Source: Erysipelotrichales bacterium
GTDB taxonomy: Bacteria > Bacillota_I > Bacilli_A > Erysipelotrichales > Erysipelotrichaceae
Length of the DNA: 64,000 bases
Assembly: GCA_910575705.1 (NCBI GenBank)
Contig: CAJTFG010000003.1
Location: 1 to 64,000 of the forward strand
Reading direction: 5' to 3'
Position numbers and translations under genes: made by a program. Shown here in pieces: positions 9,756 through 16,581 of this stretch. The stretch's first letter is position 1. The number at the start of each line of letters is the position of its first letter. Under the pieces are notes generated by a model. It was given only the letters and a program-made list of their open reading frames with translations. It was not told where the DNA came from and ran no database searches.

Positions 9756-9818
9756 AATAATGATACATACCTTTCTGATGCCACTATTATGTCGTGCTTT
9801 TTTTGATTTGACAGTGCC

Positions 9819-10049
9819 CTAATGCCCATATTTTTTATTCACCCTACAAGCAATCAGTTCTTTTAATAGCACTTTTATATTGATTGTTCCATCAATAAAC
9901 TTCACCTCATATGTCTTCCTGTTATTTACATTTGAAGTATTTGATTTTGGATTCTTTGATTGCATGGATCCATCTCCTATACTATCATATGAATCCATTT
10001 GACTTTGTTTTCTCTTTCTAAGAGAATCCGTTACATTCAGAGTTTTCAT
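9819..10049 (-). CDS. small hypothetical protein upstream of the recombinase
   Basis: This 76-residue polar protein has a serine- and asparagine-rich first half and a KTYEVKFIDGTINIKVLLKEL segment that could form a strand-helix unit. I do not recognise a family. It lies 63 bases upstream of the recombinase in the same orientation, so it may be a recombination directionality factor or regulator. Its start lacks a close ribosome binding site. GGAGG lies about 20 bases away, before a three-codon frame (ATG ATT ATG TAA) that ends next to this start, so coupled translation is possible. Confidence 0.5.
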   Translation of the reverse strand: MKTLNVTDSLRKRKQSQMDSYDSIGDGSMQSKNPKSNTSNVNNRKTYEVKFIDGTINIKVLLKELIACRVNKKYGH

Positions 10050-10123
10050 TTGATTACATAATCATAAAATTCCTCCATTCTTCTTTGATATTTTATCTCA
10101 AATTCCAATCTTTTTACTCCATC

Positions 10124-10156
10124 AAAAAAAGCTGAACTGATTGGAACAGCTTTTCA
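10124..10156 (-). terminator. terminator behind the FRG-domain gene
   Basis: AAAAGCTG and CAGCTTTT arms (10127-10134 and 10147-10154) form a hairpin that is followed by seven T on the minus strand, just downstream of the FRG gene. Confidence 0.6.
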
Positions 10157-10215
10157 TATTCTTTATTAATTTATTGAGGTTATGATTAATTTCTCTAACT
10201 TTTTCTCCAAATTTA

Positions 10216-11100
10216 TTATTTATTAATTTTAATTTGGTTCAAAGCTCCTTTTTTCTTTAAATATTTTCTTTCCTTATCCTCTCCAGACTTTTCTTTAACA
10301 ACCTTATTAACAGCATTAATACCATTCATAAAATTATCAGTTATCAAATCAAGTGCTTTATCTGTTTTACTTAAAATATTTAATTCTTTAATAAATTTGC
10401 ATGTTTCTTCTTCTAAAGAGGGATATATACTACTTTTATTAATTCCTAATAAATCTAATTCTTTTTTTAGTATATTAATAGAATCTTTGTCAATACTTAG
10501 CTCTTCGACTTCAAAAGCTTCAGATTTAGTAATATCGAAATCCTCGAAGAATAGAATAAAATCTCCTTTTTGATTTTTTATTCTATCAGAAATACTACTC
10601 CCATTTACCATGACTATTTTACTATTAATTATGTTTTTTTCATAAAAAGAATTCAATTCTTTATTCACAAAATAACTCGCTTTGCAATTCTTAGCTATTA
10701 TTAAATACACAACTGGTTCATCAGTTTCTTTAAAATTTTCTAATGCAAAGTATAAGGATACTAAAGGATTTGAAGTGACATCTAAAACCCTTGTTGGAAA
10801 ACCATAGTGTTGTAAAATATTGATTATACTGATTAAATCTTCATAAATAATATTTACAAAGTAATCATGATTTTTTTCAACAAACTTATAAATTTGGTTT
10901 ATTTCTTCATCTATATTGTTATAAAAAGGAAGGTCTGAATGCTTTTCTTTTTCTCTATAAAAGGAAGGAATTAATTTCCAGTTTTTATTGAATCCATTTC
11001 TTTGACCTCTATAAAAAATCTGTTCAGAAGGAAAATTAATCTTTCGTTCTTCGATTATTTCAATAAAGTTGGAAATATTTTTAATCTTATTGTTTATCAT
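10216..11100 (-). CDS. FRG-domain protein, element cargo
   Basis: The 294-residue protein contains an FRG domain over roughly residues 25-150. It shows an N-terminal FYRGQ motif, a PSFYR segment and the hallmark LQHYGFPTRVLDVTSNP. The domain is named for its F-R-G residues and is common in proteins of mobile elements and defence islands. Its biochemical activity is not established to my knowledge. The lysine-rich C-terminal 130 residues are not recognised. The start overlaps the end of the preceding small gene by 14 bases and has no ribosome site of its own, so the two are translationally coupled, as in toxin-antitoxin-like pairs. Confidence 0.8.
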   Translation of the reverse strand: MINNKIKNISNFIEIIEERKINFPSEQIFYRGQRNGFNKNWKLIPSFYREKEKHSDLPFYNNIDEEINQIYKFVEKNHDYFVNIIYEDLISIINILQHYGFPTRVLDVTSNPLVSLYFALENFKETDEPVVYLIIAKNCKASYFVNKELNSFYEKNIINSKIVMVNGSSISDRIKNQKGDFILFFEDFDITKSEAFEVEELSIDKDSINILKKELDLLGINKSSIYPSLEEETCKFIKELNILSKTDKALDLITDNFMNGINAVNKVVKEKSGEDKERKYLKKKGALNQIKINK

Positions 11101-11356
11101 TTTGAATACTTGTCATTAATAACTGTTTGAAATCTTCGTTAGTCATCCCTAATTCACGCATCAAATCAATTGCCTCTAATGGAGAAAGGTTAGATTCATT
11201 ACTTAATTGTTGAACATATTCAATTAAATCAACAAAACCATTCCACAATTCGATATATTGATCGTCAATCTTTATTTTTTCATACTTATTATAAATTCCT
11301 ACAATTTTTTCTTCAAAATTTTCTTCTTTTTTTCTAGTGTTTATTTTATCTAACAT
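11087..11356 (-). CDS. small partner protein of the FRG gene
   Basis: This 89-residue, charged, mostly helical protein of unknown family is preceded by a strong AGGAGG. It is the first gene of a two-gene unit with the FRG-domain gene, which it overlaps by 14 bases. Size, order and coupling fit an antitoxin or chaperone for the FRG protein, but there is no direct sequence evidence for that function. Confidence 0.65.
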   Translation of the reverse strand: MLDKINTRKKEENFEEKIVGIYNKYEKIKIDDQYIELWNGFVDLIEYVQQLSNESNLSPLEAIDLMRELGMTNEDFKQLLMTSIQNDKQ

Positions 11357-11513
11357 GTATAAAGCCTCCTAATTAGTCAGAAATAGTATATATCTTTAGG
11401 CCTTTAAAAATCAATATCATTTAATTTTTTAATAAAAAATCTTTTAGTTTCTATCTGTTTGATATATTTTTATAATAATTTATCTAGAGGCCCATTTCCT
11501 TAACTCCACTCCA

Positions 11514-11520
11514 ACATGGG
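11514..11520 (+). other. right junction repeat (attR core)
   Basis: This is the second copy of ACATGGG. To its right the peptidase frame resumes as TGG-GTC-CAC-TTC-GAC (WVHFD). To its left lies element sequence. Confidence 0.75.
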
Positions 11521-11810
11521 TCCACTTCGACAAACGCTATGGCAGACCAGCCTGCAGCGCCGGATTCCCTACACTGCGCAACGGCAGCCGCGGTGTTTAT
11601 GTACTTGTCCTTCAAGATGCATTAAATGCCCTCGGTTATTCCACAAGAACATTGGACGGTGCCTTCGGTCAAAATACACGCTCCGCACTGATCGCTTATC
11701 AGCGCAACAACGGATTAAGCGCAGATGGCATATGCGGATGTGCCACTTGGACGAGAATTGTCAGTGAGGTAGTCGGAATCGGTAGAACACCGACGGTAAT
11801 CGATCCTTAA
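11514..11810 (+). pseudogene. 3' part of the interrupted peptidase gene with peptidoglycan-binding domain
   Basis: Read in the frame that continues codon 129 of the left fragment, this piece encodes TWVHFDKRYG followed by a peptidoglycan-binding type 1 domain. That domain has LQDALNALGY, DGAFGQNTRSAL and YQRNNGLSADG, and the frame ends at TAA 11808-11810. H132 of the rejoined protein would be the third zinc ligand. The rejoined protein is 226 residues: M15 domain about 1-145, binding domain about 148-212. The fragment has no start codon or ribosome site of its own in this frame, so it is silent while the element is in place. Confidence 0.85.
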
Positions 11811-11851
11811 AAAAACCTCCTGCCTGCTTTTCCAGCAGACAGGAAGTTTTT
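11811..11851 (+). terminator. terminator of the interrupted peptidase gene
   Basis: An 18-bp stem (11811-11828 with 11834-11851, two wobble pairs) and a final T5 directly follow the stop codon. Confidence 0.8.
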
Positions 11852-11866
11852 ACATATCATACACCA

Positions 11867-11906
11867 TTGACAAAAGCAATCAATTAAAGTTATACTAATA
11901 TAACTT
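11867..11906 (+). promoter_or_regulatory. promoter with overlapping inverted repeat, ZIP transporter gene
   Basis: The -35 box TTGACA (11867-11872), an 18-base spacer and the -10 box TATACT (11891-11896) are clear. The -10 box is overlapped by a perfect inverted repeat AAGTTATA-CTAA-TATAACTT (11887-11906). This is a likely operator for a repressor, plausibly metal-responsive given the gene behind it. Confidence 0.7.
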
Positions 11907-11922
11907 ATTAGGAGATGATACT

Positions 11923-12714
11923 ATGAAAGTACTATTATGGGCGGCATTAGGTACCGGTTTTACCTTTTTGATGACATCCTGCGGCGCTGCACTCGTATAT
12001 ATATTTAAAGGAAAAACAAGCGAAAACATTCAACGCATTTTCTTAGGTTTCGCCGCGGGCATCATGATCGCTGCATCGATCTGGTCTTTGCTGATACCCG
12101 CCATCACACAAGCAGAAGACATGGGAATGATCCCCTGGATCCCGGCAGCAGGAGGATTTACTCTTGGCGGAATATGTTTGCTGGCTCTGGATAATCTACT
12201 TCCCCATCTGCATATAGGCAGTCAGCAAGCCGAAGGCATGACCAGCTGCTGGAAACGTACTACACTGCTCATTTCTTCGGTTACGCTTCATAATATTCCG
12301 GAAGGAATGGCCGTTGGACTGATGTTTGCTATGGCGGCCCAGCAATCCAGCGATCCTGCCTTCTCCACTGCTGCCTTTGCTCTCGCCTTAGGCATCGGCA
12401 TACAAAACTTTCCAGAAGGCGCTGCTATATCATTGCCGCTTCATCAAGAGGGCATGAGCGTTCATAAATCCTTCTTATGCGGAAGCCTGTCCGGTATCGT
12501 AGAACCGATATTCGGCATTTTATGCGTGTTAGCCGCTGGGAGCATTCAGCCTTTCATGCCATGGCTTTTATCTTTTGCCGCAGGCGCTATGATCTATGTC
12601 GTCGTAGAAGAACTTATACCGGAAGCTCATCTCGGTGAGCACTCTCATATCGGAACCGCAGGCATCATGGCTGGCTTTCTCATCATGATGATCTTAGATA
12701 TCGCCTTGGGATAA
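11923..12714 (+). CDS. ZIP-family metal transporter
   Basis: This 263-residue membrane protein of about eight helices has the two metal-site motifs of ZIP carriers: HNIPEG (residues 123-128) in TM4 and QNFPEG (161-166) in TM5. Bacterial relatives (ZupT, GufA-like) import zinc and other divalent metals. A histidine-poor loop separates the first and second halves. The start is preceded by TAGGAG. It is a single gene with its own promoter and putative operator. It converges with the next minus-strand gene and their 3' ends overlap by 21 bases. Confidence 0.9.
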   Translation: MKVLLWAALGTGFTFLMTSCGAALVYIFKGKTSENIQRIFLGFAAGIMIAASIWSLLIPAITQAEDMGMIPWIPAAGGFTLGGICLLALDNLLPHLHIGSQQAEGMTSCWKRTTLLISSVTLHNIPEGMAVGLMFAMAAQQSSDPAFSTAAFALALGIGIQNFPEGAAISLPLHQEGMSVHKSFLCGSLSGIVEPIFGILCVLAAGSIQPFMPWLLSFAAGAMIYVVVEELIPEAHLGEHSHIGTAGIMAGFLIMMILDIALG

Positions 12715-14448
12715 AAGACTTCTATCGGCGGGAGGCAATAAGATCGTATCGCTTGCATCACTGATAAAGGAAGCGATATCTTCCATGACGATCTCATATA
12801 ATTCTAATGCCATCTCCTCTTTATATTCCTCTACTATTTCCTCTTCCATATTTGCCTTTCTGATATGAAATAATCCATCATATGCAAACCACGTATGCTT
12901 TTCTTCATGAAAGATCATATAAATCTTCATGCGAATGATGTACATGTCTCTTTCTTTAAAATATTTTCCATTCTCAATTTTCAACTGAACATCACATACT
13001 TCCTCTTCCGGACTTCGCTGATAATTGATTTCACCGAGATGATAGTTGATGAAATCATACATCATAGAATCATTGATCAACTTCATACGCGGATGATCAT
13101 TCAGCCAATAGAGATATCCCAAATAGATCCACAGCAATACGGAAGACATCGAATATACATAAAAGACACCATAATCGAGAAAGCCTCCGGCAGCTTCGAT
13201 AAAAATGATAAACCCGATCATCAATATTAAAAGATAAGATTTTGTATGCGTGTATTTTCGCAATGTCTCCAATAAAGCCGTGACACTGCGGAAAAGAAAG
13301 GCAAAGAAACATACAAAACCAAATACTCCTGATGTCATCAGTGCCTCCATCAGAAAGTTATGTGCATGAACTACCGTAACTCCATCAAAAAGACTGCTTT
13401 GAATCAATGTTTGCCCCATAATCTTAAAATTATCAACGCCAATGCCAAACAGCGGTGAAGTGCGCCATATCCGGTATGCATCATACCACAGTTCCAGTCT
13501 TGAAGAGCTCAGGATATTCAAAAGATCATATATTTCTTTACGGTTAGCCCATGGATTTTCTTTCATAAGCGCAATCACACGCAGCAGCTTATCCAACTGT
13601 AAACGTCCGCTGTTCTCCAGTATCGCTCCCTGCATTTGCGGTATGATATACAATAGATTCCTAATAAGGAAAGATGCGACAAAAAACAACAGACTGATAA
13701 CAGCTATGATCAGCACTTGCTGTATAATGCCGTATTTTTTTCTTTTAAACAACGTATAGTATACAAGAGATACCAACAGCATCAGCAAGATGAGCATGAC
13801 ACTTCTTGTCCCTGTAAGCAAAATATACAGCAATTGAACAACGATATTGGCCATATAAAAACGAGGCATGGAATATCGATTACGCAAAGCGACCAAGGAA
13901 AAGATCAACGACATGCAAGCTAAAAAAGCCGCTGGGTTGCAGTTAAAGTAAACCCCAAACAAGCGATCTCCTACTAATCCAAGCGTAACGCCGTTGCGCG
14001 TTGTGGATACATTCAGAAAAAACATCAAAACAGAAATCAGCGATGCTGTAAACGTTAAAAAGCACGTCATCTTCTGAATGCTTCTCATCTCATTTTTCAC
14101 AGTCATAAGACTGGTTCCCTTTTTCTGTGTAAACAACAAAAGGAAAACAAGCAGCTGCAGCGTCAGCATCAAAAACGAAGTTTGCGAAGAATATGGATGA
14201 TTGGCAAATGTGGCCAAAGAAAGACATATAAAAAATCCACCTATATATAGTAGATGATTGCCATGATACCACAGTTTTCCTTTCAAAGTCTCCACACCAA
14301 TAATACAAACACCCCATAAGATCAACATGGTATATAAAAAGGTAATGTCCATATCAAAATAGCCGATCCCCAACGTATTAAGAAAAACTACAAACAAAAA
14401 AGCCGATTTATAATACTTTCGGCTCGTCAACATATTGATTATATTCAT
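12694..14448 (-). CDS. O-antigen ligase/polymerase-like membrane protein
   Basis: This 584-residue protein has about 11-12 membrane helices over residues 1-450 with a long extracytoplasmic loop near 285-380, the layout of the Wzy/WaaL O-antigen ligase superfamily. The loop contains the typical SRLELWYDAYRIWRTSPLFG-like stretch and then VVHAHNFLMEAL with a conserved histidine. A hydrophilic tail of about 130 residues follows, which is unusual for the family. The start at 14448 has AAGGAG 9 bases upstream. Longer frames reach back into the acyltransferase gene. In a Gram-positive it probably ligates or polymerises a wall glycopolymer, and the neighbouring acyltransferase supports that. Confidence 0.75.
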   Translation of the reverse strand: MNIINMLTSRKYYKSAFLFVVFLNTLGIGYFDMDITFLYTMLILWGVCIIGVETLKGKLWYHGNHLLYIGGFFICLSLATFANHPYSSQTSFLMLTLQLLVFLLLFTQKKGTSLMTVKNEMRSIQKMTCFLTFTASLISVLMFFLNVSTTRNGVTLGLVGDRLFGVYFNCNPAAFLACMSLIFSLVALRNRYSMPRFYMANIVVQLLYILLTGTRSVMLILLMLLVSLVYYTLFKRKKYGIIQQVLIIAVISLLFFVASFLIRNLLYIIPQMQGAILENSGRLQLDKLLRVIALMKENPWANRKEIYDLLNILSSSRLELWYDAYRIWRTSPLFGIGVDNFKIMGQTLIQSSLFDGVTVVHAHNFLMEALMTSGVFGFVCFFAFLFRSVTALLETLRKYTHTKSYLLILMIGFIIFIEAAGGFLDYGVFYVYSMSSVLLWIYLGYLYWLNDHPRMKLINDSMMYDFINYHLGEINYQRSPEEEVCDVQLKIENGKYFKERDMYIIRMKIYMIFHEEKHTWFAYDGLFHIRKANMEEEIVEEYKEEMALELYEIVMEDIASFISDASDTILLPPADRSLLSQGDI

Positions 14449-14453
14449 ATCGA

Positions 14454-15473
14454 TCAACTCCTTATCGCTTTTTTCGTTCGCTGTTTCCATTCATATATCA
14501 GCCATGTTAAAACATGCGTACATAGCATGACGCTGAAAAAGCGAAGCCATCCTTGCTCCTCAAAAATTTCTTCCGCATGAAACACATCCAACACCATCGG
14601 GATCAACACGAGAAAAAAGGCATGTGTAAAATAGTAAAGTTCACTGTAAGAACGCAATCGCCGATAGTCGATTGACCAATTGATCGATAGATCGCGAAGG
14701 CATAGAAACAGAAAGATCGTGCATGGAGCCAGCATGATCAAAAAATTAAAATTTAATGTGTCCGTCTGATTTAAAATATAAGCTTCTGCCATCAGAATAA
14801 GAAGGCAAAAGGACAGCCACAGCTTTTTATGTTCTACGTGCAACCATCGTTCCTGCTTGCTTAAATAATATCCGCAGGCAACAAAAAACAATCCGAAAAA
14901 CAAACCGTTTCTAGTCGTGAAAAATACCGTCATGTAATTATCGATAACCGCCTGTACCGGTGATACGGTAACAATGCCGTAATATGTCTCAAGAGAACCG
15001 ATGCAAAAAAGAATAAATGCGATCGAAAGGAGCGGGCGATGGCGATGTTGCTTTGTGTACCATTCCACAACGAGTAAAGAAAAGATAAGAGCCGGCATAT
15101 ACCATAAATGATAATACGTTCCCAAATATAAAAAGCCGAGCAACAGAGCAAGCGGATAAAGGAAGTATGGAATATCCATATTATTCTGTAACCACTGATA
15201 ACCGCATGGTATGTATAAAATGCTCCAAAACATATATGTCTTTATCAAAGAAACGATATATTTTCGAAAATAAGCAGGATCTTCTCTTGATTTCATACTT
15301 ACAAAAAAACCGCTGCTGATAAAAAAGAACGGTACAGCAAAACGGCCGAGTATATTGATTACTACAAAATTACCAAATTCACTATATGGCAGCAAAGGTG
15401 AAGTATGTACGATGATCACCATGATCGAACTTATATATTTCATGATATCAATAGCATGGTATTGTTTATTCAT
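14454..15473 (-). CDS. membrane acyltransferase, OafA/family 3 type
   Basis: This 339-residue protein of about 10 membrane helices opens with the family's helix-1 pattern: AIDIMKYISSIMVIIVHTSP, with the conserved histidine, then a GRFAVPFFFISSGFF segment. These enzymes O-acetylate or otherwise acylate surface sugars or lipids. The ATG at 15473 has a modest AAGGA site 8 bases upstream. It is the upstream partner of the O-antigen-ligase-like gene, which starts 5 bases beyond its stop codon, so both probably act on one surface polymer. Confidence 0.82.
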   Translation of the reverse strand: MNKQYHAIDIMKYISSIMVIIVHTSPLLPYSEFGNFVVINILGRFAVPFFFISSGFFVSMKSREDPAYFRKYIVSLIKTYMFWSILYIPCGYQWLQNNMDIPYFLYPLALLLGFLYLGTYYHLWYMPALIFSLLVVEWYTKQHRHRPLLSIAFILFCIGSLETYYGIVTVSPVQAVIDNYMTVFFTTRNGLFFGLFFVACGYYLSKQERWLHVEHKKLWLSFCLLILMAEAYILNQTDTLNFNFLIMLAPCTIFLFLCLRDLSINWSIDYRRLRSYSELYYFTHAFFLVLIPMVLDVFHAEEIFEEQGWLRFFSVMLCTHVLTWLIYEWKQRTKKAIRS

Positions 15474-15535
15474 AGCTCTCATCCTTATCCATCTGAAATT
15501 ACTACCATCATAGTAAAATGCACTGCATTTGTCAA

Positions 15536-15562
15536 TAAAAGCAGCTATCACAGCTGCTTTTA
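15536..15562 (-). terminator. terminator behind the YitT-family gene
   Basis: AAAAGCAGC and GCTGCTTTT form a 9-bp stem with a 7-base loop, directly after the stop codon. Confidence 0.6.
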
Positions 15563-16426
15563 TTATTCAATCGGTTCCACATAGAATCTGCCTTCTAAAG
15601 ATTCTGTTTTTGTAGCATTGATAAATGCCGTATGATCGATCTTTCGCACATGCAGCATTACTCTTTTCATCTCTTCAAAATCAATAACCGTATACAGCAG
15701 CGTTCGTTTCTGTCCGCTATAACCACCGACGCCTTCAAATCGCGTAATTCCATGATGCGTATAATCCAAAAGTCCTTCAATGATCTCATCCGGCTTGCTT
15801 GTCACGATAAATAAAGTGATGCGTTTATAACGAGTATGCAGCATATTGATCGTCTGTGTAGAACAAAATTGATAAATGATCGAATACAGTGCTTTATCCC
15901 AACCAAACAGACACCCGGCAACAATCAAAAGTACCGCATTCATTCCCAATACATAATTCCATGCGGAAGCATTTGTCTTCTTTGAGATCCACATGGCGAT
16001 AAAATCCGTTCCACCACCGGAAGCCTTTCCCTTAAGCGCGATCCCCATAGCAATGCCATTGATAATTCCGCCAAATACCGCAATTAACAACACATCCCCC
16101 GTAACAGCAGTCGCAGGGATAATCTCTACAAATATACCCGTTAATAGGATCATCAATATGGAATATATCGTAAAACGCTTACCTATCAGCTTAAACCCGA
16201 TATACGCAGGGATTGCATTTAACGTATAGTTAACGAGAGAATAAGATATCGTGATATCAAAAAATTTATCGCAGAACCGCTGAATAAAAACGGTGAGACC
16301 TGTAAATCCTCCGGGAAACAGGCCGCCTGTCTGTACGAATGTTTTGATGTTGACGGCACTGATCAAAGCTCCGATAATAACACAAGCCAAGGTCATCATA
16401 TCTCTGCTTTTCTTACTCTCTTGCAT
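15563..16426 (-). CDS. YitT family membrane protein
   Basis: This 287-residue protein has five to six membrane helices (residues about 10-175) followed by a soluble DUF2179 domain. That domain is marked by TRFEGVGGYSGQKRTLLYTVI near residue 230-250. Family members are widespread in Bacillota and their function is uncertain. The RBS GGGGAG and a TTGAAA/TATAAT promoter lie upstream. It is monocistronic. Confidence 0.88.
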   Translation of the reverse strand: MQESKKSRDMMTLACVIIGALISAVNIKTFVQTGGLFPGGFTGLTVFIQRFCDKFFDITISYSLVNYTLNAIPAYIGFKLIGKRFTIYSILMILLTGIFVEIIPATAVTGDVLLIAVFGGIINGIAMGIALKGKASGGGTDFIAMWISKKTNASAWNYVLGMNAVLLIVAGCLFGWDKALYSIIYQFCSTQTINMLHTRYKRITLFIVTSKPDEIIEGLLDYTHHGITRFEGVGGYSGQKRTLLYTVIDFEEMKRVMLHVRKIDHTAFINATKTESLEGRFYVEPIE

Positions 16427-16463
16427 AACAAAACTCCCCTGTTCATCATATGAATACCGTTTT

Positions 16464-16491
16464 ATTATACTAGCTTTTATATGGCTTTCAA
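16464..16491 (-). promoter_or_regulatory. promoter of the YitT-family gene
   Basis: On the minus strand TTGAAA (16486-16491) and TATAAT (16464-16469) are separated by 16 bases. Confidence 0.6.
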
Positions 16492-16553
16492 CCCCTAAAA
16501 AGAATATTTTGTATAAATTTAAAGCCTATGAAAAAATTTCCCGTATCCCATAT

Positions 16554-16581
16554 AAAAAAGGATATCTTTTATCGATATCCT
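16554..16581 (-). terminator. terminator of the asnB-like gene
   Basis: AGGATATC and GATATCCT arms with a 7-base loop begin at the stop codon and are followed on the minus strand by six T. Confidence 0.75.

Larger units (their letters stand above)
4928..11520. mobile_element. serine-recombinase mobile element inserted in a peptidase gene
   Basis: The element is delimited by the direct repeat ACATGGG at both ends. It is visibly more AT-rich than the flanking chromosome and interrupts one reading frame precisely. It encodes a 614-residue large serine recombinase, a small basic protein, an FRG-domain protein with a short upstream partner, an AAA-type ATPase with a nuclease-like end, and an HNH protein. 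It also contains fragments of at least one more ATPase gene. No conjugation, replication or phage structural genes are present, so it is a small integrative and probably mobilizable or passively carried island rather than a full ICE or prophage. The recombinase gene is internal rather than next to an end, which is somewhat unusual. Confidence 0.8.

Noticed and set aside
7870-9800. short similar strings (TACCACTA and TGCCACTA) flanking the recombinase gene, as ends of a nested element
   Set aside because: The match is only about 6-7 bases in AT-rich DNA, whereas ACATGGG at 4928/11514 restores a reading frame.
11516-11767. an 83-codon ATG-initiated frame at the right end of the element
   Set aside because: It is out of frame with the peptidase half that clearly encodes a peptidoglycan-binding domain on the same strand.
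14930-15151. a minus-strand frame inside the acyltransferase
   Set aside because: It is another frame of a well-supported membrane protein gene, with no ribosome site.
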